Positions 43,816-53,245 of a stretch of 64,000 bases of DNA are shown piece after piece. The translations under genes and the position numbers were made by a program. Origin of the DNA: Acidobacteriota bacterium (GTDB lineage: Bacteria > Acidobacteriota > UBA890 > WLXD01). The stretch is from the NCBI GenBank assembly GCA_012103255.1, contig WLXD01000005.1, positions 319,314 through 383,313 of the forward strand, given 5' to 3'. Under the pieces are notes generated by a model. It ran no database searches and was not told where the DNA came from. It was given only the letters and a program-made list of their open reading frames with translations. Numbering within the stretch: position 1 is the stretch's first letter; every line of letters starts with the position of its first letter.

Positions 43816-44060
43816 TAGCCACCGCTCACGGGTGGAATGAAAGCGACTTCGTCGTCGGCGAGGAGCTCTTGCTCCCACTCCGCGTAACGCTCGTTGACGG
43901 CCACCAGCAGGCTCGGCCTCAGTGCTTCGAGGCGCGGCGCCTCCACGCAGAGTTGCTCGAAACACGCAGCCGGAGTTGCCGGCTGGTCGAAGCGTAGGGC
44001 GGCCTCCGGCTTTCCGTAGGCTTCGCGGGCGCGGGCAAACAGCAAGACTCGGATTCGCAC
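43815..44060 (-). CDS. moaD: Molybdopterin synthase sulfur carrier MoaD
   Basis: The 81-aa ubiquitin-like protein starts at GTG 44060, one base after the moaA stop. It ends in the activated diglycine (AFIPPVSGG). Longer in-frame starts lie inside moaA. It carries the thiocarboxylate sulfur for MoaE. Confidence 0.94.
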   Translation of the reverse strand: MRIRVLLFARAREAYGKPEAALRFDQPATPAACFEQLCVEAPRLEALRPSLLVAVNERYAEWEQELLADDEVAFIPPVSGG

Positions 44061-44061
44061 G

Positions 44062-45075
44062 CTAGCCACCGATCGACGACATCGTCCGGTCGGGTCGAAC
44101 GAAGTCATCACTGTTAATCAGGTGCCCCGCTTCTTTCGCTGCCCAGGCGCCGCCGATAAGCCCCATCAAGTCGGCGTCGGATGCTCCGGCGCGCATCGGG
44201 CCCTTGAGGTCAATCTCGGCTAGAGAGAAGAGGCACGTGCGCAATTTGCCGTCCGCCGTAATCCTTGCCCTGTTGCATGCCCCGCAGAACGCGCGCGTTA
44301 CCGGGGCGATGATCCCGATCTCGCCCGAGCCGTCGACAAACCGGAATCGCTCTGCCGTCTCTGCCGCATGGCTGGCATCGACCGGTTCGATCGCACAGTA
44401 GTCGTGGATCGCCTCACGTATTTCGGCACCTGGCACGAGCATGTCGCGAGACCATACGTCGCCGGCCTCGAGCGGCATGAACTCAATGAACCGAACGACT
44501 ACCTTCTCCTCGCGCGCAAATCGAGCGAACGCCACGATCTCGTCATCATTGAAGCCACGCAACGGCACCACGTTGACCTTCAGCGGCTGAAATCCCTCGT
44601 CGCGCGAGGCCCGAATGGCGTCCAGCACAATTCGAAGCCCTCCGCGACGGGTGAGCAACCTGAAGCGTTCTGGCCGCAGCGTGTCGAGACTTATGTTGAG
44701 CCGGTTCAGCCCGGCATCCTGGAGCGCGCCCAGGGCGTCGCGCAGAAAGATTCCATTGGTGGTCATCGCAAGATCGGCGACGCCAGGTATTGAGGACAAC
44801 GAGGCCACCAGTTCCGGCAACGACTTCCGTAGCAAGGGTTCGCCGCCGGTAAGCCGAATCTTGCTGACGCCGGCGTCCACGAATATCCGCGTGACGCGTT
44901 CTAGTTCTTCGAACGTCAGAAGTTCATCCCGGGGCTGGAAAGTGGGCGTTTCTTCCGGGATGCAGTAGACGCAACGCAGATTGCAGCGGTCCGTGACCGA
45001 GATACGAAGATCACCGATCTCGCGCCCAAATCCATCGCGCAGTGAGTCGCGTTTCCTGTCAGCACCAAGGTCCAT
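44062..45075 (-). CDS. moaA: GTP 3',8-cyclase MoaA
   Basis: The 337-aa radical SAM enzyme has the N-terminal cluster CNLRCVYC (Cys31, 35, 38), the C-terminal cluster CGACNR...LRTC, and the conserved C-terminal GG. It makes the first molybdopterin precursor from GTP. No ribosome site precedes ATG 45075. moaA-moaD-moaE form one operon; moaB/C are not in the window. Confidence 0.95.
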   Translation of the reverse strand: MDLGADRKRDSLRDGFGREIGDLRISVTDRCNLRCVYCIPEETPTFQPRDELLTFEELERVTRIFVDAGVSKIRLTGGEPLLRKSLPELVASLSSIPGVADLAMTTNGIFLRDALGALQDAGLNRLNISLDTLRPERFRLLTRRGGLRIVLDAIRASRDEGFQPLKVNVVPLRGFNDDEIVAFARFAREEKVVVRFIEFMPLEAGDVWSRDMLVPGAEIREAIHDYCAIEPVDASHAAETAERFRFVDGSGEIGIIAPVTRAFCGACNRARITADGKLRTCLFSLAEIDLKGPMRAGASDADLMGLIGGAWAAKEAGHLINSDDFVRPDRTMSSIGG

Positions 45076-45163
45076 TCATCGAGGCTAGCTCGCGGTCTCT
45101 GGACGGTCAATCGCTTCCCAAGCGCAGGATCGGCCTAGGCGACACCGTGTTAGCCTGCGGCAC

Positions 45164-45619
45164 ATGGACGACGAGCGCGCGGGTTGGCTTCAGGGGACCG
45201 GGTGGCTTCTTGTCGGCCTCGTCCTGGCAGCCCTGTCAGTGGCCGGCGTTTTCGCGCCACTTGGGCGCCTGCTAGACGGGTTCCTTCCCGTTGGTTGGGC
45301 ACGCATTTTCGCCGCTACGGGTTGGCTCGCGCTCGGGGCCGCACTCTACTTTCGCAGCCATTGGGTCGCAACGTTGACTGCTCTTGATCGCGATGGTCCC
45401 CCCGGATTCTCAGCCGCCCGCCGACTCGATGACATTGCTTCGGAGATCGAGAGGTCGGCGCACGTGATCGGTGACAATCTCGTTGAACTTGAGTCCGGGT
45501 CTGCTCAGCGCGAGCTCTACCTCGACGGCGCTCAAGCTCACGCCAAGAAGCTCCAGCAAACGTCGGCGCGAGTTCGAGGAGTCTCGCGCGAATTGACTAG
45601 CCCGCGCAGTGTCGACTGA
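45164..45619 (+). CDS. Small two-helix membrane protein of unknown function
   Basis: The 151-aa product has two membrane helices (about residues 13-33 and 43-63) and a cytoplasmic tail with a helical, partly coiled-coil character (LDDIASEIERSAHVIGDNLVELE). There is no ribosome site before ATG 45164. It overlaps the nudix gene by 11 bases. I do not recognise a family. Confidence 0.72.
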   Translation: MDDERAGWLQGTGWLLVGLVLAALSVAGVFAPLGRLLDGFLPVGWARIFAATGWLALGAALYFRSHWVATLTALDRDGPPGFSAARRLDDIASEIERSAHVIGDNLVELESGSAQRELYLDGAQAHAKKLQQTSARVRGVSRELTSPRSVD

Positions 45620-46016
45620 CGCGCCCATCCAGGTTGTCGCGGCGGTAGTGGAGCGGAGCGGAACCTACCTCCTTTGCCAACGAGAAGAAGGCCCCCATCT
45701 GTCGCTCAAATGGGAATTCCCCGGTGGCAAGATCGAATCCGGCGAAACACCGGAAGCTGCGCTCGAACGCGAGATTGCCGAGGAACTCGGGGTGGCGTGC
45801 CGAGTAGGCCTCAGGGTGGCTGACGTCACCCATGCGTATCCGGAGAAGACGGTTCGGATTCAGTTCTTCCGTACGCGAATCGAAGGCGATCCGATCCCCC
45901 ACGTCCACCGGCGCCTCGCCTGGGTGGCGCCGGAGAACCTCGATGCCTTCCCGGCACCCCCGCCAAACGCGGTCGTCCTCGATCGAATACTTGCGGGTGA
46001 ACTCGATACTCACTGA
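45609..46016 (+). CDS. MutT-like nudix hydrolase
   Basis: The 135-aa protein starts at GTG 45609. The nudix box GxxxxxGET...REIAEELG is at residues 41-62. The IQVVAAVVERSGTYLLCQRE start and final WVAPENLDAFPAPP fit the MutT/NudG (8-oxo-dGTP or CTP pyrophosphohydrolase) group. It overlaps the membrane protein gene upstream. Confidence 0.9.
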   Translation: MSTDAPIQVVAAVVERSGTYLLCQREEGPHLSLKWEFPGGKIESGETPEAALEREIAEELGVACRVGLRVADVTHAYPEKTVRIQFFRTRIEGDPIPHVHRRLAWVAPENLDAFPAPPPNAVVLDRILAGELDTH

Positions 46017-46112
46017 ACGTGTGGAAGACCTTGTTGAAAAGGCGTCGGCGTTCACGGTGCTCCCCCAGCCTGGCGGTGTCGTAGCGAGTTGCACCAGAGC
46101 TGGTGCATCAGG

Positions 46113-47186
46113 TCAGCGCCCGTTCCAGATCCGCCAGCGATCGACGACCTCCTGCCCGCGCACGGCATAGACGTTGGCGAAGCAAGCCACCGTCAGGCAG
46201 GAATGATTGGGTGCTATTCGGAGCCGCTCGCCCAGGGCGACAACTTTCGAGAGCTTGCCGTGCTCCTGGCTCAGCGAGACGAGACGCAGATCACCGGCGA
46301 ACTCGCCTGCCTCGTGATCGGCCCAGACGTGGCCGAAGCTTCCGTCCTCGGGCCCAGGATCCTTCGACATGGTGAGCGCGCCGGCGTCGCAGATCGCATG
46401 GTCGGCCCCTCTCGACACCACGGTACTCAGCACGCTTACCGCGATGTCCTCGGGGCCGCAGGACCCGATGGTCTGTTGAAACCGATCGAAGAAGGCGTAG
46501 TTCCCGGGACGGATCTCCGTGACTCCGGAAAGATCGGTTGCTCCCGTACAGCCGGGAGTTGAGCCGGTGCTGATGCCAGCAATCGTCACTCCGCTGGCCC
46601 GCAGGCTCTCTGCCAGCCCCGTGATCGTCCGGGCCTCGGCATCCGCGATCTCACCGTGCGCAGAGCTCCCGGAGACGTCGTACGCATTCCCGGAGTGAGA
46701 CAGCAGTCCGGCTAGTTCGAAGTGGTTAGCGTGGAGGCTCTCTACGATCGGGAGAATCGCTGACGGCTGCGGAGGGGCCCCCGCCCGGTGGTAGCCACAG
46801 TCAATCTTGATCCACACCTTGTAGTCGGCGGGTTGGCTGGCCAACCAATCGACTGCCTCGAGAGAATCGACCACGACACCGAGCCGGATGCGGCCAGCCA
46901 ACTCGGCTGCCTCGCTGCAACGGCTCGGGCCAACTGGAAAAGCCCAGGTAATATCCTCGAAACCTGCGGCGGCGAATGCTTGTGCCTCTTCCAGAGTTGA
47001 GACAGTGATTCCGGAGGCGCCGGCATCAATTTGCAGTCGGCCGATTTCAACGCACTTGTGCGTCTTGACGTGGGGCCTGAGGGCAACCCCGAGGTTGCTG
47101 GCGCGGGTGGCCATCATGGAAAGGTTGCGATCGAGCCGATCGAGATTGACCACGAGTGCAGGTGTTGGAATGTCGGCGAAGTTCAT
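46113..47186 (-). CDS. DSD1-family PLP enzyme (D-threonine aldolase or D-serine dehydratase)
   Basis: The 357-aa protein starts at ATG 47186; extension upstream is antisense to dinB. It has an alanine-racemase-like TIM barrel with the PLP lysine in PHVKTHK (near residue 40) and a C-terminal beta domain with the metal motif PNHSC. The His-x-Cys pair is the zinc site of eukaryotic D-serine dehydratases; classical D-threonine aldolases may have His-x-Asp. The substrate is therefore open. It diverges from dinB with 24 bp between starts, so promoters overlap the coding regions. Confidence 0.88.
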   Translation of the reverse strand: MNFADIPTPALVVNLDRLDRNLSMMATRASNLGVALRPHVKTHKCVEIGRLQIDAGASGITVSTLEEAQAFAAAGFEDITWAFPVGPSRCSEAAELAGRIRLGVVVDSLEAVDWLASQPADYKVWIKIDCGYHRAGAPPQPSAILPIVESLHANHFELAGLLSHSGNAYDVSGSSAHGEIADAEARTITGLAESLRASGVTIAGISTGSTPGCTGATDLSGVTEIRPGNYAFFDRFQQTIGSCGPEDIAVSVLSTVVSRGADHAICDAGALTMSKDPGPEDGSFGHVWADHEAGEFAGDLRLVSLSQEHGKLSKVVALGERLRIAPNHSCLTVACFANVYAVRGQEVVDRWRIWNGR

Positions 47187-47210
47187 GCGACGTGCTCGAA
47201 GGCGGCGAGG

Positions 47211-48299
47211 GTGACGGAAAGCGTTCGCAAGATACTGCATCTGGACCTCGACGCCTTCTATCCCAGCGTGGAGAAGCTCGACAACCCGGAAATCGTCGAC
47301 AAGCCGGTGATCGTCGGTGGCATCGGGCCACGTGGCGTCGTGGCGTCGGCCTGCTACTTGGCCCGGCGGTTCAAGGTTCATTCCGCCCTGCCGACCGCGG
47401 TTGCGCTACGCCGGTGCCCCGGTGGGGTCTATCTTCGACCGCGCTTCGATCGATATCGCGAGCTGTCGACCGAGATCTTCTCGATCTATCGGGAGTGGAC
47501 CGAACGTGTTCAGCCTCTGTCGATGGACGAGGCGTTTCTCGACGTGAGCAACCACGAAGCGAGCGGTGAGGCGATCGCCGGCCGGATTCGCCAACAGGTT
47601 CTGGACGCAACTGGCCTGACCGTTTCGGCTGGAGTCGCCCACAACAAGTTTCTCGCCAAGCTCGCGTCGGATCATGAGAAGCCCGACGGACTGACCGTGA
47701 TTCCCGAGAACGGTGCCATCGAGTGGCTCGCGCCACTGCCCGTTCGGCGATTGTGGGGCGTGGGGCCAGCCACCGCAGCGAAGCTCGAAGAAGCAGGTGT
47801 GCACACGATCGGAGACATCGACAAAGTCGAAGACGGATTTCTCCGTGGGGTCGTGGGTAACCTGGCGGAACGCCTCAAGCGTCTGTCGATGGGCCTCGAT
47901 GATCGAGAAGTCTCACCACCGGGCCGTCCACGCTCGATCTCGGCCGAGACGACGTTCGAGCGCGATATCCGAAGCTGGAAGGCTGCAGCGCCACACGTTC
48001 AGCGCTTCGCGGAGCGGGTTGCTGCTGGATTGGAACGACGGGATCTCGTCGCTCGAACCGTCGTGTTGAAGGTTCGCTACGGGGACTTTCACACCATTAC
48101 CAGGTCAAGTACGCCCTCGGTTCCGGTGGCCTCGCGCGATGAGATTCTTGCGGTCGCCCGCGAACTCGCGCGGCGGGCGGAAAGGCCTCCGACCGCCGGA
48201 ATCCGGCTCATTGGGCTCGGCGTTCAGAACCTGCTTGACCTGGTCGAAGTTGGGGAGGAATCAGGCGCGACCACCCCGGACCAGTTGGACCTGTTCTGA
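47211..48299 (+). CDS. dinB: DNA polymerase IV (Y-family translesion polymerase)
   Basis: The 362-aa polymerase starts at GTG 47211. The active-site motifs are DLDAFYPSVE and SMDEAFLDVS (D106, E107). The thumb/HhH segment RLWGVGPATAAKL and the little-finger domain follow. The C-terminus is QLDLF, a consensus sliding-clamp-binding peptide. No LexA box is apparent in the 24-bp intergenic gap. Confidence 0.96.
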   Translation: MTESVRKILHLDLDAFYPSVEKLDNPEIVDKPVIVGGIGPRGVVASACYLARRFKVHSALPTAVALRRCPGGVYLRPRFDRYRELSTEIFSIYREWTERVQPLSMDEAFLDVSNHEASGEAIAGRIRQQVLDATGLTVSAGVAHNKFLAKLASDHEKPDGLTVIPENGAIEWLAPLPVRRLWGVGPATAAKLEEAGVHTIGDIDKVEDGFLRGVVGNLAERLKRLSMGLDDREVSPPGRPRSISAETTFERDIRSWKAAAPHVQRFAERVAAGLERRDLVARTVVLKVRYGDFHTITRSSTPSVPVASRDEILAVARELARRAERPPTAGIRLIGLGVQNLLDLVEVGEESGATTPDQLDLF

Positions 48300-48315
48300 T
48301 CACGCGGCACGGGGT

Positions 48316-48324
48316 TGCTAGACT
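48316..48324 (+). promoter_or_regulatory. Extended -10 promoter element for the SDR gene
   Basis: TGCTAGACT lies 31 bp upstream of the SDR ATG. This is an identical 9-mer to that before metH. Confidence 0.55.
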
Positions 48325-48354
48325 GGCGCAACTTCAACCGTTGCAGGAGGCTCC

Positions 48355-49032
48355 ATGGGGGCAGAGGTTTTGATCACGGGCGCCAATCGAGGCATCGGAC
48401 TCGAGTTCGCCCGACAGTTTGCCAAGCGCGGAGATCAAGTCGTTGCGACCTGCCGCGATCCGGAGAACGCCGCTGAACTACGCGCCCTCGACATCGAGGT
48501 GCTCAAGCTCGATGTGAGTTCCATGGATGAGGTCGCCGCCGTGGCGGCGGTCTACGACGATCGCCATCTCGACGTCTTGCTCAACAATGCGGGCGTGGGC
48601 GTGAACTCGGTGCCCCTGGGCGACGTTGATCTCGATCAGATGAAGGACTTCTACGCGATCAACGCAGCAGCGCCGTTGGCCCTTGTCCAGACCCTGCTGC
48701 CGGCATTGCGGCGTGGGCGCGGCCGAACCATTCTGAACATGACCAGTCGAATGGGGAGCATTGGTGACAACACCTCGGGCGCCGCATATTCCTATCGCGC
48801 CAGCAAGGCGGCGCTCAACGCAATTACCAAGAGTCTCGCTCTGGACCTCGCCGCGGAAGAGTTCACGTGTGCAGTGCTCCATCCAGGCTGGGTGCAGACG
48901 GATATGGGCGGTGCTGGCGCGCCCGTGACCCCAGCGGACAGCGTTGCGGGACTGCTCCGTGTGATCGATGGACTCGGAGTTGCTGACTCGGGCGGGTTTT
49001 TCGACTACACGGGCGAACAGCTGCCGTGGTGA
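48355..49032 (+). CDS. Short-chain dehydrogenase/reductase
   Basis: The 225-aa protein starts at ATG 48355 after AGGAGG. It has the Rossmann signature TGANRGIGLEFA, NNAGVG, catalytic Ser in TSRMGS, YRASK (YxxxK) and the PGWVQTDMGG loop typical of sniffer/CsgA-like carbonyl reductases. It uses NAD(P)H; the substrate is unknown. It overlaps the next gene's start by about four bases. Confidence 0.92.
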   Translation: MGAEVLITGANRGIGLEFARQFAKRGDQVVATCRDPENAAELRALDIEVLKLDVSSMDEVAAVAAVYDDRHLDVLLNNAGVGVNSVPLGDVDLDQMKDFYAINAAAPLALVQTLLPALRRGRGRTILNMTSRMGSIGDNTSGAAYSYRASKAALNAITKSLALDLAAEEFTCAVLHPGWVQTDMGGAGAPVTPADSVAGLLRVIDGLGVADSGGFFDYTGEQLPW

Positions 49033-49223
49033 CAAAGCAGGACCCCGCAGCTTCGCCACGGGCCGCGGAAGCCGAGACGGCAGAGCTCGATGCGAAGTGG
49101 CGCGGACACCCCACGGTGAATTCAGCGAACCGGTGTCCATGGTGCGGTATTCGCGCTCTGCACGAACAGCATTGCAAGCAGATCTGCCTGGCTTGCGGTT
49201 GGTATCAGTCTTGCGTCGACTAG
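49029..49223 (+). CDS. Small zinc-ribbon protein
   Basis: The 64-aa product starts at GTG 49029 (GTGA overlap with the SDR stop; GTG 49026 also possible). An acidic/Ala N-terminus precedes a compact ribbon RCPWCG...CKQICLACGW (C-x2-C-x12-C-x2-C, plus two other Cys). It is probably a small metal- or nucleic-acid-binding protein; I do not know its function. Its end overlaps the likely start of the giant peptidase. Confidence 0.65.
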   Translation: MTKQDPAASPRAAEAETAELDAKWRGHPTVNSANRCPWCGIRALHEQHCKQICLACGWYQSCVD

Positions 49224-52200
49224 GCGGAGCGCTTGTCGCGATCACGTTGATGGCTCTGCCGACACCGGCGCGCCCGCAAGAGACACAGACAACCCTCGCG
49301 GATTTTTGGACGACGCGCGGTGTTCTTGACGATACGAACGGTGATGGATTCGCGGACTCTGGCGGCCTGCGCCTGGTGCTGGCCCAACCGGACGACGAGG
49401 AATTGATTGCTGCCGCAGCGAACATCGCGACGCGACTCGGTGTGGAGACGATGTCTCTGGATTTGCCGCTCGTGGCGCCCGCGTCAGCTCCCGTTGTGCA
49501 TCTGGGCGCGGCAGCGCCCGATTTTCCCGATGTGGGCGAGCTACTGGCGGTGCCCGACGTCGGTTTCGTGTACGGCGCTGCTGGCGAATTTCACGTCTGG
49601 GCCGAATCTACGAGCGGACTCCGTGCAGCAGTGCTCTGGCTGTCCGGTCGTGCGCCGTACCTGTGGGGCGACGATGGAGCCGATATTGGCGGCGCATCAG
49701 ATCGTCTGCGGGACTGGTTGGAGCAGCGCGGCGTTCCCGACGCTCGAGTCCAGATCGTTGGCGCGGCCGTTTCCGCGGACCGGCCAGGCCTGAGGGCTCT
49801 GTTCGCGGCAACGGATGATATTGGATCGCTCTCGGTCGAGGTCACGGGCGACGAAGCGGCTCCGTCGATTGATGCGGTCGACCAGATCTACTGGGTTGCT
49901 CCGACCGGGGCAACGCGCGTCACGGCGAGCGGCGGTGAAAGTGCGGAAGCGTCTGACGGCGGCGGAGGCGGTGGCAGAGAGGACTTCGATCTAGCCGACA
50001 TGTATTCCCCGCAGGGACTGCTTGGCGACTCGAACGGCGACCTGATCCCCGATCGACTCGACGCAGTTGTGAGCGCCGCGGGTGTATCCGCGCCGACGCT
50101 GGCGACTCTTGGCGCGCGCCTCGGACTCGAGGCCGCCGGGACCCGACTGCCCGCGGCCGTGGTGAGCGATGCCCTTGAAGACGGCCCTGGGGGCACCCGG
50201 GTGATCCTGGGCTCGTCGCATCCGGCGCTCGAGGAGATCGAAACGGAGTTGCCGCACGTGTCATCAGGTGTACAAGGTCAGGTGGATGTCGTTCGGAACG
50301 CCTATGGCGATGACTCCGCGATCCTGGTTCGTGGCTCCGATCGGGCAGTCGACGCGGCGACACGCTATCTGGCGGAGACGGCTCCGTATCTAAGCCGTCG
50401 CGGGAAGGATGCGCCGGAACTAGCCACCGTTAGTAACGATCTCCGGCGCTTTCTGGCGCGTCGCCCCCCGGGCGGCCAGGCCGCCGCCGCGCTTGATGTA
50501 ATGGAGACGCTGCTAGCGGAGATTCCTTCGGATGCGACGGACACGCGTCTTTCGATGACTCTCGATCGGCTCGATCCTGGGATCGAGAACTACGTCCGGA
50601 CGTTGGTTGGAGATCGGGTCGAAGCAGTGCAGTTGGCGTCTCGAGACGTGGCGACAGCTCCCGAGATCTGGCGGCATCGCGTGGAGCTCACCTCGGAGCC
50701 TGCGGAGCTTCGTAGCCGAATCGACTCCGTCGCCGACGAACTCGGCGAGAGCGTGCACGTTCGCGCGAGGATCTCTGAGCCGCTCGAGGTTAGGGACGCG
50801 TTGGTCGACGAGATCACCGCGACCCTGCGCGAACGCGGTGCGACAGACATCCTGGTGGAGGTCCTCCCGGCCTACAAGCAAGGATTCGGGTGGCTCGAAG
50901 AACGTGTATTGCCGATGCTCCGGGGCCTGGATGTCGATCTGATCCGGATCGAATACGCGAGGAACGATCCGCCAGAGAGCTGGCCCTACCAGGCAATGCA
51001 CACGCCATCGCGTTGGCTGCTCGAGCTCTTCCCGATTGATGAGATTCTGGCCCGAGAACTCACGTTGCCAGTCGAGGCGATCGAGTTCGCCGAGACAAGC
51101 TCAGGCGGGCCGATCTATCGCGTCACCGCCAGTTCTGGCGGTAACGAGGTCTTCTCCGAGACGTTCTCCCCTGCCCTCGTCGAACGCCCGTACTTCGATG
51201 CCTACCCTGCCTACGAACGAGTTCGAGTTACAGGCGGTTGGCTGCGGGTTGAATCCGCATCCCGAGTTCTGGTCGACGAGCACATGCCGACCGATCTCGA
51301 GCGTGTCTGGGACATTTTCCAGCAGGACGTCCTGACGAAGCTGCACGACTACACCATGCGGTTGCACGATGGCGAACCCCGAGCTGCCTATGCGCCGCAT
51401 TTCGGCCGTCTGGTGGCTAACGTCACGCTGAGCGAGCCTGAAAGACCGCTTGGGATCGATAAGGAACGGATTGCGCCGATGGAAGCTCTCCACGAGGAGA
51501 TCTACTTCGGTGTATTGCACTTCTTCGACCTCATGGGTCGGGTCGCCTCGGGGAGCGCGCTGGGCTACCCCGGTCGCGTGATTCCCATCGTTCGTCCCGT
51601 GAATGACGGACGGGCTGGCGAAGTCGAGTTTGTCCTCACCGGGTTCGAGGCGCCTGTGGCGCGCGTTGAGGTGAGCTTCGTCCACGCTGGTCGCGAACGG
51701 CGCGTGCGGCGCGACCTACCTCCATTGCCGGTGAGCGACCCGACCGTGCACTCGGTTCGGGTCGGAGAAACGAGGCGCGCAGATGGCGTGGCGCTGTGGC
51801 TCGGGGTGGACGCTCACGACGAGAATCGGCAGAGCCTGCTGCGCAGCTATTCCGCGCGCCAGTTGGATGGGTCGTGGGTTGCCAGCGACCGGTTGGCAGG
51901 AAGCCTCGCTTCTCTGGAACAGCTACGGAGCGCCGGGTTGTACACAAGCGAGCTTGCGTGGGAGTTCACGCCCGATCTCGAAGTCACGTTCGGAGCGGCC
52001 TTCGAACCGAGCGACGAAGATGTGACGGTAGCCCTCGCCGGAAGCGGCCTCGGTGCGCTCAAGCCGGATCCTTCCAAACTCGTAGCGCCCGAAGGCGCCA
52101 CTCATCGGGTGCAATGGGACACCCCGATGCCGCCCGACGAGGCTCATTCGATTCTGGCTGTCATGGCACAGGAGTTCGACGAGGCCTCGATATATCGCCT

Positions 52201-53245
52201 CGGTCGCTCGTACCTGGGTCGTGAGATCTGGGGAATGGATCTGATCGCTCCCCTACCGGGAAGCCACTGGTCGCAGGCCAAAGCGTCCGCGTTCAAGCCG
52301 ACGGTTGTCTACTCGGCCAGACAGCACGCCAACGAGGTCTCGTCGACGAGCCATGTGCTCAGGGCGGCCCAGCACCTGCTGGAAGACCCCGACTGGGCGG
52401 ACGCACTGAAACGGCTCAACGTAGTGGTGCATCCGATCACCAATCCCGATGGCGCGCAGCTTGCCTACGACCTGCACCAGATCACTCCGGATCACATGCT
52501 TCACGCCGGGTATCTCGGTGCGCTGGGTGTCGACGCCACCGCTGGTGGTGGGGAGCAGGATCCGATCTATCCAGAGAGCAAGGTGCGGGAACGTCTCTGG
52601 CGCACGTGGCTGCCGGATATCTTCCTGAATCCGCACGGCTACCCTTCGCACGAATGGGTTCAGCCGTTTTCCGAGTACGCAGGTTGGGTCCGGCATCGCA
52701 CCACCCGGTCCCGGGATTGGTGGGGAATGCGTGGGTGGTTCATGCCGGGCTTTGGGTATCTGAACGATCCCGAATATCCGCGCCACAAAGAGCACGCCTT
52801 CCAGATTCGCGATTCGATCACCGCGGCGATCAACGACGTGCCCGGGGTGGCTGCCCTCAACGAGCGGGCCTACGCTCGTTACATCAAGTACGGCCAGCAG
52901 GGTGACCCCGACACATTCCGGACGAACTTCTCGGACGATGTGTTGATCTACACGTCCCTCAAGGGCTCGCGTGCAGGCGGTCGCGGTTTGGTGGAACGCA
53001 ATCCTAAGGTAACGATCTGGAGCGGCAGCACCGAAGCCCCCGACGAAACGGCGTACGGTGAGTGGCTGGAGCTCGTGGCCTCGGCTGGATTGGCCTGGGA
53101 CCAGGCAATCCTGCGCCACCTGCTCAGCCTGGAACATCCGGTCGAGCGAACGCTCAACAGTTCCGATGACTCGGTCACCATTCGCTATCACCGCGAGCGC
53201 CCCGGAGCCGCGCCGGCAGAACCAGACGAGGCCGACCAAGGTTGA
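49199..53245 (+). CDS. Giant secreted M14 zinc carboxypeptidase with duplicated N-terminal modules
   Basis: Of the in-frame starts TTG 49193, 49199 and 49211, I choose 49199; it gives about 1348 aa with a signal peptide (RRLGGALVAITLMALPTPARPQ). Two N-terminal modules begin with matching Ca-loop-like motifs, GVLDDTNGDGFAD and GLLGDSNGDLIPD, followed by LATLGARLG-type helices, which suggests an internal duplication. The M14 domain is at the C-terminal end: HANE (residues 1043-1046) and NPHGYPSHEW supply zinc ligands. The catalytic domain of M14 enzymes is usually near the N-terminus, so the 1000-residue N-terminal part is unusual. The stop overlaps hyuA (TTGA), coupling peptidase to hydantoinase genes. 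Confidence 0.87.
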   Translation: MVSVLRRLGGALVAITLMALPTPARPQETQTTLADFWTTRGVLDDTNGDGFADSGGLRLVLAQPDDEELIAAAANIATRLGVETMSLDLPLVAPASAPVVHLGAAAPDFPDVGELLAVPDVGFVYGAAGEFHVWAESTSGLRAAVLWLSGRAPYLWGDDGADIGGASDRLRDWLEQRGVPDARVQIVGAAVSADRPGLRALFAATDDIGSLSVEVTGDEAAPSIDAVDQIYWVAPTGATRVTASGGESAEASDGGGGGGREDFDLADMYSPQGLLGDSNGDLIPDRLDAVVSAAGVSAPTLATLGARLGLEAAGTRLPAAVVSDALEDGPGGTRVILGSSHPALEEIETELPHVSSGVQGQVDVVRNAYGDDSAILVRGSDRAVDAATRYLAETAPYLSRRGKDAPELATVSNDLRRFLARRPPGGQAAAALDVMETLLAEIPSDATDTRLSMTLDRLDPGIENYVRTLVGDRVEAVQLASRDVATAPEIWRHRVELTSEPAELRSRIDSVADELGESVHVRARISEPLEVRDALVDEITATLRERGATDILVEVLPAYKQGFGWLEERVLPMLRGLDVDLIRIEYARNDPPESWPYQAMHTPSRWLLELFPIDEILARELTLPVEAIEFAETSSGGPIYRVTASSGGNEVFSETFSPALVERPYFDAYPAYERVRVTGGWLRVESASRVLVDEHMPTDLERVWDIFQQDVLTKLHDYTMRLHDGEPRAAYAPHFGRLVANVTLSEPERPLGIDKERIAPMEALHEEIYFGVLHFFDLMGRVASGSALGYPGRVIPIVRPVNDGRAGEVEFVLTGFEAPVARVEVSFVHAGRERRVRRDLPPLPVSDPTVHSVRVGETRRADGVALWLGVDAHDENRQSLLRSYSARQLDGSWVASDRLAGSLASLEQLRSAGLYTSELAWEFTPDLEVTFGAAFEPSDEDVTVALAGSGLGALKPDPSKLVAPEGATHRVQWDTPMPPDEAHSILAVMAQEFDEASIYRLGRSYLGREIWGMDLIAPLPGSHWSQAKASAFKPTVVYSARQHANEVSSTSHVLRAAQHLLEDPDWADALKRLNVVVHPITNPDGAQLAYDLHQITPDHMLHAGYLGALGVDATAGGGEQDPIYPESKVRERLWRTWLPDIFLNPHGYPSHEWVQPFSEYAGWVRHRTTRSRDWWGMRGWFMPGFGYLNDPEYPRHKEHAFQIRDSITAAINDVPGVAALNERAYARYIKYGQQGDPDTFRTNFSDDVLIYTSLKGSRAGGRGLVERNPKVTIWSGSTEAPDETAYGEWLELVASAGLAWDQAILRHLLSLEHPVERTLNSSDDSVTIRYHRERPGAAPAEPDEADQG

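Noticed and set aside
52253..53239. 328-codon open frame on the minus strand
   Set aside because: Antisense to the M14 catalytic domain of the giant peptidase.
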